Shown here one piece after another: positions 46,432 to 54,683 of a stretch of 64,000 bases of DNA (the stretch's first letter is position 1; each line of letters opens with the position of its first letter). The stretch comes from Sporocytophaga myxococcoides. GTDB lineage: Bacteria > Bacteroidota > Bacteroidia > Cytophagales > Cytophagaceae. The position numbers and the translations under genes were made by a program. The stretch is taken from NCBI RefSeq assembly GCF_000775915.1, contig NZ_BBLT01000006.1, forward strand, positions 124,001 to 188,000, written 5' to 3'. Under the pieces are notes generated by a model. The model did no database searches. It was not told where the DNA came from and worked only from the letters and a program-made list of their open reading frames with translations.

Positions 46432-47013
46432 TCAGGAATTGGAGGCCTGCTTTTTCCTTATTCTGCTGATTGTTTCAGGCTTTATTCCAAGAAAGGATGC
46501 AATCATATGTTGAGGTACCCGCTGTACCAGATCCGGATATGTTTTCAACATACGCATATATTTCTCCTCTGCGGTATTAGTAATGGTAGAAAGCAATCTC
46601 TTGTGCATAGCAACAAAACTAGCCTGAATCAATATCCTGAAGTATCGTTCAAACTTTGGAATTTGTTCAAATAGTTTATCCTGAGATGGTTTGTCCAGTA
46701 ATAGTATTTCAGTATCCTCCAGCGCATCTATATTATATATAGCTTCTTCACAGGTAAGAAAACTGTTCATATCAGTAATCCACCAGTCTTCGGGAGCAAA
46801 TTGAATTATATGTTCTTCACCTTTTTCATCTACTGAATAGGACCTTAATAATCCTTTGTTAACAAAAGCAACATATTCTGATATATCTCCGGCCTGCAAC
46901 AGATATTGCTTTTTTCTAAGCTTTTTAGGAATAAAGAGAGTCTTACAGAAGGCTTTATCTTCTTCTGTAATCTCTATTTTCCGTTCTATATTTTTAAATA
47001 ATAAATCAAACAT
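46432..47013 (-). CDS. Crp/Fnr family transcriptional regulator with FNR-type recognition helix
   Basis: I take the ATG at 47013 (MFDLLFKNIERKIEI), giving 193 residues; a TTG further upstream adds an unlikely basic leader. A cyclic-nucleotide-type sensor domain (about 1-130) is followed by a winged HTH whose recognition helix reads KPETISRIRKK. The E-x-x-S-R pattern is that of FNR, which reads TTGAT half-sites. The N-terminus lacks the cysteine cluster of oxygen-sensing FNR, so another ligand or sensor is implied. FNR-like boxes lie upstream of the next two genes and of the cbb3 cluster, making this the likely regulator. Confidence 0.9.
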   Translation of the reverse strand: MFDLLFKNIERKIEITEEDKAFCKTLFIPKKLRKKQYLLQAGDISEYVAFVNKGLLRSYSVDEKGEEHIIQFAPEDWWITDMNSFLTCEEAIYNIDALEDTEILLLDKPSQDKLFEQIPKFERYFRILIQASFVAMHKRLLSTITNTAEEKYMRMLKTYPDLVQRVPQHMIASFLGIKPETISRIRKKQASNS

Positions 47014-47232
47014 TGCATTAAATTGTCGGGTAGATAATCTCCACCGAAGCCGCAAAAAAGCAAAAAAAACCTTATTTTCTAAATTTATTATATAAAGGCT
47101 ACCCAATAAGATTTTTTTTATTGATAATCAATAGTTTGCATAAGTGTTCAGGACCAAAACTCTGACTTTCATTCTCTATTTCATGTAATTTGTTTTAAAA
47201 AATAATTATAAAAGACTTTACTTTGTTCCAAA

Positions 47233-48366
47233 ATGGAAAGGTTGATATTTGTGTGTGTGTTCATTATTATGATGAACAATGCCTTCTTAAGTTCTGCTCA
47301 GAATAAGGATAGTGTATCTGTAAAGGATTCATCAGGATTATCTTTCTGGGGTTTTGCGGACATCTTTTATGGCTATAATTTTAATCAGCCTCCTTCCCGA
47401 ATAGATGGAGAGCTCGTTACAGGCAATAGTTTTCTTTATTCTCACAACAGACATAATGAATTTAACCTTAATAACGGCATTGTCGGAGTGGATTATTTTA
47501 AAGATAAGGTAAGGGGGATCCTTGCGCTTCAGGCTGGTACTTATGTAGAATACAACTATGCCAACGAGCCTGCAATGCTCAAATATGTTTATGAGGCTTA
47601 CGCGGGTTATCAGCCAATAAGAAATTTATGGATAGATGCAGGGATATTTACTTCTCATATCGGATCTGAAAGTGCTATTTCTTCTGAAAACCTTACCTTA
47701 TCAAGATCGATGATGGCAGAAAATACACCTTACTATGAGACTGGAGTCAGGGCATCATATGACATCAATAATAAGTTAAAGATCAATGGTCTTATTTTAA
47801 ACGGGTGGCAGAATATAACTGATCATAATAAAAACAAAGCCCTGGGAACTCAGATTCAATTCAAACCAACAGAGCATTTGCTTTTGAATTACAGCACTTT
47901 TTTAGGTAAGGAAGCAGGAGCATATGAACCAACTGCAGGAATTCCAAATACGGATTCATTATCTGCACGAAGATTCTTCAACAACTTTTATTGTCGCGCC
48001 CAACTGTCTAAATTCACATTGTTATGTTCTTTTGACATTGGATTTCAAAAGAAAAGAAAAGCCTCAGGCAATTATCTGTGGTTTAATCCAAATATAATTT
48101 TAAATTATTCAATTACTGATAGAACCAGCGCAGTTGTCAGATGCGAATATTATAATGATAAGAATGGTGTTATAATTTATACGGGAACTAAGAATGGTTT
48201 TCAAACATTTGCAGGTTCTGTAGGGCTTAATATCAGGCTTGCAGAAAATTTATTATGGAGAATAGAGGGTAAGGTATTTGAATCAAAGGATAAAGTATTT
48301 CTTAATAAAGATAATCAGTCAGATAAAAGTGTATTGGTATTATCATCTGTTGCTATAAAATTTTAG
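47233..48366 (+). CDS. Outer-membrane beta-barrel porin (BBP2/OmpL-like)
   Basis: 377 residues with a signal peptide (cleavage near LSSAQNK). The barrel starts LSFWGFADIFYGYNFNQPP, contains FLYSHNRHNEFNLNNGIVG and IDAGIFTSHIGSESAIS, and ends in the strand VLVLSSVAIKF with a terminal Phe. The family forms pores for small solutes. It is divergent from the Crp/Fnr gene; a TTGATAATCAA palindrome lies in the shared upstream region (near 47120), but its spacing is not that of an FNR box. Confidence 0.88.
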   Translation: MERLIFVCVFIIMMNNAFLSSAQNKDSVSVKDSSGLSFWGFADIFYGYNFNQPPSRIDGELVTGNSFLYSHNRHNEFNLNNGIVGVDYFKDKVRGILALQAGTYVEYNYANEPAMLKYVYEAYAGYQPIRNLWIDAGIFTSHIGSESAISSENLTLSRSMMAENTPYYETGVRASYDINNKLKINGLILNGWQNITDHNKNKALGTQIQFKPTEHLLLNYSTFLGKEAGAYEPTAGIPNTDSLSARRFFNNFYCRAQLSKFTLLCSFDIGFQKKRKASGNYLWFNPNIILNYSITDRTSAVVRCEYYNDKNGVIIYTGTKNGFQTFAGSVGLNIRLAENLLWRIEGKVFESKDKVFLNKDNQSDKSVLVLSSVAIKF

Positions 48367-48461
48367 AAGTTTAAGCATGCTTATCAGTATTGGTTTAAAT
48401 GAGTTCCTGATACATTGATCAATCTATGCTAAAAAGAATATTAAAGATAAATTATATTTAG

Positions 48462-48600
48462 GATTAGTGTTTTAAATCCCGTCATTAAGGTATTGAATAG
48501 GGCAATTTATAATACGTTCCATTATATTAGTTTTGTTACCTTTCTCCTTGATTAGAAAAGTAACCAAAAGAATAAAGGGCTGTGAGGAATTTACTAAAAT
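48462..48600 (+). repeat. Left inverted repeat flanking the SMP-30/Crp module
   Basis: Positions 48477-48538 (62 bp) are a perfect inverse complement of 50481-50542, and weaker similarity continues outward to 48462 and inward to about 48600. The repeat holds an inward-facing TAGTTTTG -7-like element (48528-48535) and then a GTTAC...GTAAC hairpin (48535-48564). Confidence 0.9.
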
Positions 48601-48666
48601 TCCTCAGGCACCGTCCGATAAGCAAACGAGAACTAATGCATTAACTCAAATTATATTTTGCAGATA

Positions 48667-49740
48667 TCATTCTAGCTTATATTTTCCTATGTATCTGACT
48701 ACATCCCCTCCAATATAAAGAAAGCCTTTATGCTCTTTTACTGCGCCTGCTTCAGATAAAATTACTCCTTTCGTATCGTATAGGGTTTCTAAGATTTTAC
48801 CATCAGCTGAAATATTCATGATCATTCCAAATTTATCTGCTTTTGGTTGAATTATTTGTGGAAGGCAATAAACGAGTTTTTTCATATTTATTTTAGGATG
48901 AATTTTATCTAAAGCTTCATTACGTTTGGTGGTAAAGCCAAGCCAATATGTGCCATCTTCTCTGATGGAAATGCCATTGGGAAAGCCTGGTAAATTATCA
49001 ATAAAAATGTCTGTCTGACCTTTTTTTTCACCTTCAATCCAGTATTTCAACACTCTGTATTTGGTAGTTTCTACCATCAAAAGGTAGTCTTCATCTTTTG
49101 ATAGCACTAGCCCATTACCAAAGAATGTTCCTTTAATTAGTGTGGTTAAATAATTAGTTTTTGGGTCGAAGCAATACACGCCACCACGGGGTTTCATCTC
49201 TAATATTAATTTTCTTCCATATTTAATGTTGTAGGCGGAAATTTCAGAAGTATTAGAGAAATAGATTTTGCCATCATGGGCGATATCTATACCATTAGGA
49301 ATATAAAAGCGATTTCCATCTTCATCTTTGTCTGCTAATACAGTAGCTTTTTTATCCTGATTAATACTGATTAACCCTTCTTTGTGGCTAAGAGCAATTA
49401 AATTATTATTATAAAAGTGCAAACCTGAAACCCAGGAACCCGAATCATAAAATTCCTCAACTTTGCCAGAAGGATATATTTTTAATATTCTGCCGTCGGT
49501 AAAATCCTTGTTATGAACACCGCAATATAAATTACCTGAATCATCAAATTCAATATCTTCAGGGCCTTCCCATTTATTTAAATCTATTTTAATGGCAGAT
49601 GTTAATTTCTCATTGAATTTTGTTGCAGCTGAATAAGAAGGTGTTTTATCTGGATTCCAAGCCACGGGATGAATAGAACAAGACTCCAATATAATTATAA
49701 TGGAGATAAAAATCAGGGGTAAGATAGTTCCTCTTTTCAT
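48667..49740 (-). CDS. SMP-30/gluconolactonase-like lipoprotein
   Basis: I favour the ATG at 49740 (MKRGTILPLIFISIIIILESC) over one at 49764, since it gives a clean lipobox (LESC). The mature protein, about 330 residues, is a six-bladed propeller: GPEDIEFDDSGNLYCGVHNK, NNLIALSHKEGLISINQD, IPNGIDIAHDGKIYFSNTSE, GLVLSKDEDYLLMVETTKYR and GFPNGISIREDGTYWLGF. Its strictosidine-synthase-like blade pattern suggests a lactonase or ligand-binding role. With the Crp/Fnr gene it forms a two-gene module enclosed by inverted repeats. Confidence 0.87.
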   Translation of the reverse strand: MKRGTILPLIFISIIIILESCSIHPVAWNPDKTPSYSAATKFNEKLTSAIKIDLNKWEGPEDIEFDDSGNLYCGVHNKDFTDGRILKIYPSGKVEEFYDSGSWVSGLHFYNNNLIALSHKEGLISINQDKKATVLADKDEDGNRFYIPNGIDIAHDGKIYFSNTSEISAYNIKYGRKLILEMKPRGGVYCFDPKTNYLTTLIKGTFFGNGLVLSKDEDYLLMVETTKYRVLKYWIEGEKKGQTDIFIDNLPGFPNGISIREDGTYWLGFTTKRNEALDKIHPKINMKKLVYCLPQIIQPKADKFGMIMNISADGKILETLYDTKGVILSEAGAVKEHKGFLYIGGDVVRYIGKYKLE

Positions 49741-49825
49741 ACAATGCTCGTTTTCATTAACCATGCAAAGTAAAAAAGTGTAAAATAAATTTACATTTAC
49801 ATATGTAAAGAAATGAGCATAACTC

Positions 49826-50401
49826 TTATCCCTTAGCTGCCATATTTCTAATTCGGCTTAACTGTGTAGGAGATATACCTAAATAAGAAGCAATGTGAAA
49901 TTGAGAAATGTGTTGTTCTAATTTAGGGAATTCATTTTGGAAAATTTTATAGCGAAGAGAAGCATCCAGCAGTGCTATTTCGATTTCTTTCTTTTCTTTT
50001 TCCATAAAATAAAATTCAGCAATTTTTCTTGCCAGACGTTCAAGGTCCTGATGGGTGTCGAAAAGAGACGTTAATGCTTTATAGTCACATGTATACACCT
50101 TGCAGTCTGTGAGTGCTTGTTGAGCTATTAAGTTAGGTTGCCCTGTCAATAAAGAGGTATAAGCGCCAATTATACTTGGACCTGCAAAAAACTGTTTATT
50201 ATATTCTTTACCTTCATTATTTATAAAGTAAGCCCTTACTACTCCAGATTCTAAAAGCCCGATTTTATTTGCTGTTTCATTTACATTTATAAAGTATTGG
50301 TTTTTTAATAATAATTTATGTTCAAAAAGCGGTAAAACCTTGATCCATGTTTCATCTTTTAATGCTGAAATGGAGTTAAAATAGTCTTTGATAATATTCA
50401 T
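49826..50401 (-). CDS. Crp/Fnr family transcriptional regulator (second copy)
   Basis: 191 residues with a cNMP-type sensor domain and a C-terminal HTH (FHIASYLGISPTQLSRIRN). Its recognition helix has T-Q-L-S-R where FNR has E-x-x-S-R, so its target should differ from that of the regulator at 46432-47013. It lies 86 bp upstream of the SMP-30-like gene in the same direction and probably controls it. An inverted-repeat copy with a promoter-like element starts 80 bp upstream of its start. Confidence 0.9.
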   Translation of the reverse strand: MNIIKDYFNSISALKDETWIKVLPLFEHKLLLKNQYFINVNETANKIGLLESGVVRAYFINNEGKEYNKQFFAGPSIIGAYTSLLTGQPNLIAQQALTDCKVYTCDYKALTSLFDTHQDLERLARKIAEFYFMEKEKKEIEIALLDASLRYKIFQNEFPKLEQHISQFHIASYLGISPTQLSRIRNMAAKG

Positions 50402-50411
50402 CCAATTGATG

Positions 50412-50557
50412 GTGATAATTTTCTGAAATTTCCTTATAGCCTTTGATTCTTTTTGTTACTTTTCTCATCGAGGATAAAATTAACAAAACTAATATAATGG
50501 AACGTATTATAAATTGCCCTATTCAATACCTTAATGACGGGAATTAATACACTAATC
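50412..50557 (-). repeat. Right inverted repeat flanking the SMP-30/Crp module
   Basis: Inverse copy of 48462-48600; 50481-50542 is the perfect 62-bp core, and the outer match extends to 50557 with two mismatches. Read toward the module it carries TAGTTTTG (plus 50484-50491) about 83 bp before the Crp/Fnr start, a plausible promoter for the module. Confidence 0.9.
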
Positions 50558-50741
50558 ATATAAAAAAATAATATAACTAGTATAATTTTCAAATGAAAAC
50601 AAAATCCACATCTGGTTTTTATAGTTAAATATTTAGATGTAAAAAACAGTGGTAGAATTCTTTAAAAATTTTGAATTCATCGCTAATCAAAACAAAATTA
50701 AAGCATTATAACTTAACCCAGAATGATCTGTAACATTTGAT

Positions 50742-50978
50742 ATGCTCAGAGGTTTTGTAAGTATGAAAAATTATAAACTATCTGTCATCTTTGTTACACT
50801 CTTCCTTTTTGTTTTTACCGCTTTATCCAGGATGGATGTTGAGTTGGAGATCATGCTTTCGCTTTTCTCAATATCTCCTTTTCTGATTTTATGGATGGTA
50901 TATTCCGTATTAAAATTTGGTAAACATTCCGGCAAGACTTTGAATGAGCGGGAATGGGGATACGAGGACAGGCCCTGA
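50742..50978 (+). CDS. Small two-helix membrane protein of unknown function
   Basis: 78 residues from the ATG at 50742, or 71 from 50763 (MKNYKLSVIFVTLFLF). Two hydrophobic helices flank a short acidic loop (RMDVELE), and the C-terminal tail is polar (GKHSGKTLNEREWGYEDRP). No family is recognised. It ends 4 bp before the convergent OsmC gene stop. Confidence 0.55.
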   Translation: MLRGFVSMKNYKLSVIFVTLFLFVFTALSRMDVELEIMLSLFSISPFLILWMVYSVLKFGKHSGKTLNEREWGYEDRP

Positions 50979-50982
50979 TACA

Positions 50983-51441
50983 TCAGGTTTTGGATTTTTT
51001 TCCTGGTTTATTCAGATATTCAAAAATCGGATGAATTTCAATGCTGATTTTTAATGCTTTTCTTGATGGGCATGCTGTTTCTGCTTCATCCAGGCATCTC
51101 TGGGCAAGTAAAAAAGAATTATTACTTTTAAGCTTTACAATTGGTCTGATCAGAATTTCTTCCGTTGTAAACTTATCTGTTTTTTTTTCAAGCTTAACAA
51201 AACACTGACTTTGATAAGAAATTACTTCGAGGTTATTTTTCTCCGCTATTTCCAGAAATGTTGTCATAAAGCAAGAAGAGACAGAAGCTCCAAGCAACTG
51301 TTCCGGAGTCCACTGATTCTTTTTCTCTCTTGGTGTTTCTATGGGGGAAAAAACTTTTATCTCATCAACTCCATGTGAGGTGAGAAATCCGGCTTTTTCT
51401 GATTTCCAGGACAAATCTATTTCATAGAAGTATTCTTCCAT
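50983..51441 (-). CDS. OsmC family peroxiredoxin-like protein
   Basis: The ATG at 51441 (MEEYFYEIDLSWKSEK) is preferred to an upstream alternative. The 152-residue protein has TPEQLLGASVSSCFMTTFLE with the first catalytic Cys, a central helix, and DEAETACPSRKAL with the second. OsmC proteins reduce organic hydroperoxides. The gene is divergent from the membrane gene at 51573, so the FNR-like box between them could affect both. Confidence 0.88.
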   Translation of the reverse strand: MEEYFYEIDLSWKSEKAGFLTSHGVDEIKVFSPIETPREKKNQWTPEQLLGASVSSCFMTTFLEIAEKNNLEVISYQSQCFVKLEKKTDKFTTEEILIRPIVKLKSNNSFLLAQRCLDEAETACPSRKALKISIEIHPIFEYLNKPGKKSKT

Positions 51442-51513
51442 TGTTCTACAGTTTATTGGTTCAAATATAAGTGATTGTGCAACAGGCAATGATGACGAAG
51501 ATTATCTGAAAAG

Positions 51514-51557
51514 CTGATATTTGTCATTTATCTCCTTTTTAAAATCGAGTTCCTTTG
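51514..51557 (+). promoter_or_regulatory. FNR-like box and promoter upstream of the cbb3 cluster
   Basis: CTGATATTTGTCAT (51514-51527) fits TGAT-N4-GTCA, and after 22 nt comes TTCCTTTG (51550-51557), one mismatch from TAnnTTTG. The spacing is within one base of that at the two paired-box promoters, so a class II arrangement driving 51573 and the cbb3 genes is likely. Confidence 0.6.
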
Positions 51558-51572
51558 TTCAAAACAACATGT

Positions 51573-52046
51573 ATGGAAAAACAGGGATACAGGGGAATTA
51601 TGCTCTTACTTATATTTTTATGGGCCGGCATGATCCTGGGCATTTCATTTCTTGAAGCTCCTCTTAAATTTCAGGCCCCTAATGTCACTCTTGGAATTGG
51701 TCTGGGTATAGGAAGATTGGTTTTTGGTGCACTTAACAAAATCGAGCTGCTATTTTCAATTATTCTTATTGTATTAAGTTTCATTACAAGGCCTTCTGTT
51801 AAATTCAGACTCCTTCTAGGTTTGCTATCTATGATTCTTCTCTTTCAGACAACCTGGCTGTTGCCAGCACTTGATGAAAGAGCACAGATCATTATAGATG
51901 GAAGAATACCTTCAGGAGGATCACCTCACATAATTTATGTAGTTGCGGAAATAATTAAGTTGGTCAGTCTGATCTCTGCTGGTATTATATTTTTTAACAA
52001 TAGTCTGAAATACATTCAAAAGGAGGAAGTATGGAAAGCATCGTAG
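51573..52046 (+). CDS. Membrane protein of unknown function, first gene of the cbb3 cluster
   Basis: The ATG at 51573 (MEKQGYRGIMLLL) gives 157 residues with four transmembrane helices; a TTG lies six codons earlier. The first helix and loop (LWAGMILGISFLEAPLKFQAP) and the second helix start (GIGRLVFGALNKIELLFSI) look conserved in related Bacteroidota proteins, but I cannot name the family. It overlaps the CcoI gene by 16 bp, so translational coupling and a link to oxidase assembly are inferred. Confidence 0.75.
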   Translation: MEKQGYRGIMLLLIFLWAGMILGISFLEAPLKFQAPNVTLGIGLGIGRLVFGALNKIELLFSIILIVLSFITRPSVKFRLLLGLLSMILLFQTTWLLPALDERAQIIIDGRIPSGGSPHIIYVVAEIIKLVSLISAGIIFFNNSLKYIQKEEVWKAS

Positions 52047-54427
52047 AACAAAATTCAGTTAAATGCTATCACTGCGGAAATGACTGTAAAGGGGCAGATA
52101 TTAAAATTGACACAAAGGTCTTCTGCTGTAATGGTTGTAAAAGCGTTTATGAAATTCTTGATGCTAATCTGCTTTGCGATTATTATGCTCTGGATACAAA
52201 TAATCCTGGAAATAAAATTGAAGAAGCAGGTAAATCTAAATACGCTTTTCTTGATGAAGAAACTATCATTGCAAAGGTATTGGATTTTAAGGAAGGAGAT
52301 AAGTTCGGTGTTACATTCTATATTCCATCCATACACTGCAGCTCTTGCATATGGTTGTTGGAGAATATGCAAAAGATTCATCCGGGTATAATAGCATCCA
52401 ATGTCCATTTCAGGAAAAAGGAAATAAACATTCAGTTTAATAATAAGATATCTTTAAGGCAACTAGCTGAGCTGCTGACTTCGCTGGGATATGCTCCTGT
52501 TATTAATTTTAACGGAAAAGAAATCAATCGGAAAACAGTTGATAAAGTTCTTCTATATAAGATTGGTATTGCAGGTTTTTGCTTTGGAAATATTATGATG
52601 CTGAGCCTTCCCGAATATCTTTCTGTTTCTGATAAATTTTCAGGTGATATTAAAGGTCTGTTTATATACCTGAGCCTGATTCTTTCTCTTCCTGTATTTA
52701 CTTATTGTTCAGCTGATTATTTTATAAGTTCATGGAATGCTATAAAAACAAGAACTGTTAATATAGACCTACCGATTGCATTGGGAGTCATTGCTGCTTT
52801 TTCTCAAAGTATCTATGAAATTTATTCAGGAGCAGGACCCGGATATCTTGATTCGCTTTCAGGATTAATATTCTTTTTACTGATTGGAAAATGGTATCAG
52901 AATAAAACCTATGAGGCTCTTTCTTTTGAAAGAGATTATAAGTCATATTTCCCATTGGCTGTTACAAAAATTGAAAACAATTCTGAACGCTATGTTACCC
53001 TGGATAAACTGAAAGCAGGTGATACCATTTTAATTCGTAATAAAGAAATAATTCCCGCCGATGGCTATATTCTTGAAGGTACAGGAGTTATTGATTACAG
53101 CTTTGTTACAGGGGAATCAAGTCTGATCACAAAGGAAACCGGTCAAAAGGTATATGCAGGTGGAAGACAAGATGGCTCTGCCGTTAAAATCATCACTAGT
53201 AAAGAAGTGTCAGAAAGTTATCTGACTCAGCTATGGAACAAAGACAATACAATCAACAAACTCAATGGTCTTGTTGAATTTACGAACAAAATCGGGAAAT
53301 ACTTTACAATAGCTGTATTGATTATCAGCCTTGGATCTTATATATATTGGATTGGAAAAGATCCTGGAATTGCGCTGCATGCAGCGGTTTCTGTCCTTAT
53401 CATATTTTGTCCTTGCATTTTTGCTTTGGCCATTCCGTTTGGTTTTGGAAAAGCAATGAACATAATGGGGAGAAATGGACTGTTTCTGAAAAATACTGAA
53501 ACTATTGAAAAGCTTGCACATAATGATTCCATAGTATTCGATAAAACAGGAACGATCACCACTACTGAAAATCCTAAAGTGTCATTTTTTGGAGAGCTTA
53601 CCGATGCACAATCAGAGATGGTTAAATCGCTTGTTAAAAACTCTACCCATCCGCTTTCCAGAAGCATTTATATTTTTCTTAAAGTAGATTCCTCTTTAAA
53701 GCCTGATTCATTTATTGAACTACCTTCTCAAGGAATTAAGGGGAAATTCAATAACATTGAAGTCATTGTGGGAACAGCTGAAATTGCAGGTCTTGAGCTC
53801 AATAAAGATACTGGAATGGTTCCAGGTTCTAAGGTATATATAAAGATCAATGATGAAGTTAAAGGATGTTTCGTATTCAGAAATAGCTACAGGAAAGGCT
53901 TTGATCAAATATCCGGAATATTAAAAAGGGATTATTCGCTTCACATATTAAGCGGAGATAATGATTCAGAGAAAGGTTATCTGAGTAATTACTTTACACC
54001 GTCCAATCTACATTTTAATCAGACTCCTCAAAGTAAACTGGATTACATAAAAAAGCTAAATCAAGAAGGGAAGGTGATGATGATAGGAGATGGTTTGAAT
54101 GATGCCGGTGCATTGCAACAAAGTAATTGTGGTATCAGCATTACAGAAAACTGTGGAAGTTTTTCGCCCGCATGTGATGCGATATTGGATGCTTCAGCAT
54201 TTTCTCGCTTACCTGTCTTTCTGAAATATGCAAAAGCCTGTGTGAGATCAGTTTATGGTAGTCTTGCTATTTCTTTATCCTATAATGTAATAGGATTGTA
54301 TTTCGCAGTTCAAGGTTTATTAAAGCCCCTAGTAGCAGCTCTGCTAATGCCAATCAGTTCAGTATCAGTTGTATTGTTCGTAACCATAATGAGCAGTTTT
54401 TGGGCAAAAAAGTATGGACTGAGATAA
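52031..54427 (+). CDS. ccoI: CcoI-type copper-transporting P1B ATPase
   Basis: 798 residues: an N-terminal Cys-rich zinc-ribbon-like domain (KCYHCGNDC, then CCNGCKSVYEIL), an HMA domain with the site HCSSCIW (near residue 98), transmembrane helices, the TGES actuator loop, the ion-binding CPC (C460, C462), phospho-acceptor Asp504 (DKTGTITT) and GDGLNDAGAL. The extra N-terminal domain and its position before CcoS identify it as CcoI/FixI, which moves copper for cbb3 oxidase assembly. It is the first oxidase-related gene of the operon. Confidence 0.95.
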   Translation: MESIVEQNSVKCYHCGNDCKGADIKIDTKVFCCNGCKSVYEILDANLLCDYYALDTNNPGNKIEEAGKSKYAFLDEETIIAKVLDFKEGDKFGVTFYIPSIHCSSCIWLLENMQKIHPGIIASNVHFRKKEINIQFNNKISLRQLAELLTSLGYAPVINFNGKEINRKTVDKVLLYKIGIAGFCFGNIMMLSLPEYLSVSDKFSGDIKGLFIYLSLILSLPVFTYCSADYFISSWNAIKTRTVNIDLPIALGVIAAFSQSIYEIYSGAGPGYLDSLSGLIFFLLIGKWYQNKTYEALSFERDYKSYFPLAVTKIENNSERYVTLDKLKAGDTILIRNKEIIPADGYILEGTGVIDYSFVTGESSLITKETGQKVYAGGRQDGSAVKIITSKEVSESYLTQLWNKDNTINKLNGLVEFTNKIGKYFTIAVLIISLGSYIYWIGKDPGIALHAAVSVLIIFCPCIFALAIPFGFGKAMNIMGRNGLFLKNTETIEKLAHNDSIVFDKTGTITTTENPKVSFFGELTDAQSEMVKSLVKNSTHPLSRSIYIFLKVDSSLKPDSFIELPSQGIKGKFNNIEVIVGTAEIAGLELNKDTGMVPGSKVYIKINDEVKGCFVFRNSYRKGFDQISGILKRDYSLHILSGDNDSEKGYLSNYFTPSNLHFNQTPQSKLDYIKKLNQEGKVMMIGDGLNDAGALQQSNCGISITENCGSFSPACDAILDASAFSRLPVFLKYAKACVRSVYGSLAISLSYNVIGLYFAVQGLLKPLVAALLMPISSVSVVLFVTIMSSFWAKKYGLR

Positions 54428-54429
54428 AA

Positions 54430-54443
54430 GTGACAAATATCAT
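54430..54443 (+). promoter_or_regulatory. FNR-like box between ccoI and ccoS
   Basis: GTGACAAATATCAT fits TGAY-N4-RTCA and its core is the inverse complement of the core of the box at 51514-51527. It lies in the 84-bp gap before ccoS, 69 bp before the start. A promoter downstream is not clear, so this may be a secondary site or chance. Confidence 0.4.
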
Positions 54444-54511
54444 TTTCCAGGGTGTCTTACCTCATTCTTCCCTGATTGGTTTACATATTAATTTGTATCA
54501 AACAATAAACA

Positions 54512-54682
54512 ATGAGTGTACTGATCATACTTGTGATTTTCAGCCTGCTGGTAGCAGGATCGTTTCTGGGAGCCTTTATCTGGGCTATCAGGGACGGACA
54601 ATATGAAGACGACTATTCCCCATCTGTAAGGATGTTATTTGACTCAAAAAAATCAGAAATTAAACAAAAAAGTAACAAGTAA
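54512..54682 (+). CDS. ccoS: CcoS, cbb3 oxidase maturation protein
   Basis: A short gene of 56 codons plus stop starts at the ATG at 54512: MSVLIILVIFSLLVAGSFLG, then FIWAIRDGQYEDDYSPSVR. The single transmembrane helix followed by W-x-x-x-x-GQ-DD-x-x-P is the CcoS pattern. CcoS is needed to insert cofactors into CcoN. It is followed directly by ccoNO. Confidence 0.93.
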   Translation: MSVLIILVIFSLLVAGSFLGAFIWAIRDGQYEDDYSPSVRMLFDSKKSEIKQKSNK

Positions 54683-54683
54683 T

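Noticed and set aside
47113-47135. TTGATAATCAA palindrome between the Crp/Fnr and porin genes as an FNR site
   Set aside because: The half-sites are 1 bp apart, not 4, so it does not fit the FNR box; kept only as a note.
54400-54606. A plus-strand open frame overlapping the ccoI end and ccoS
   Set aside because: It lies in another frame over two well-supported genes; ccoS at 54512-54682 explains the region.
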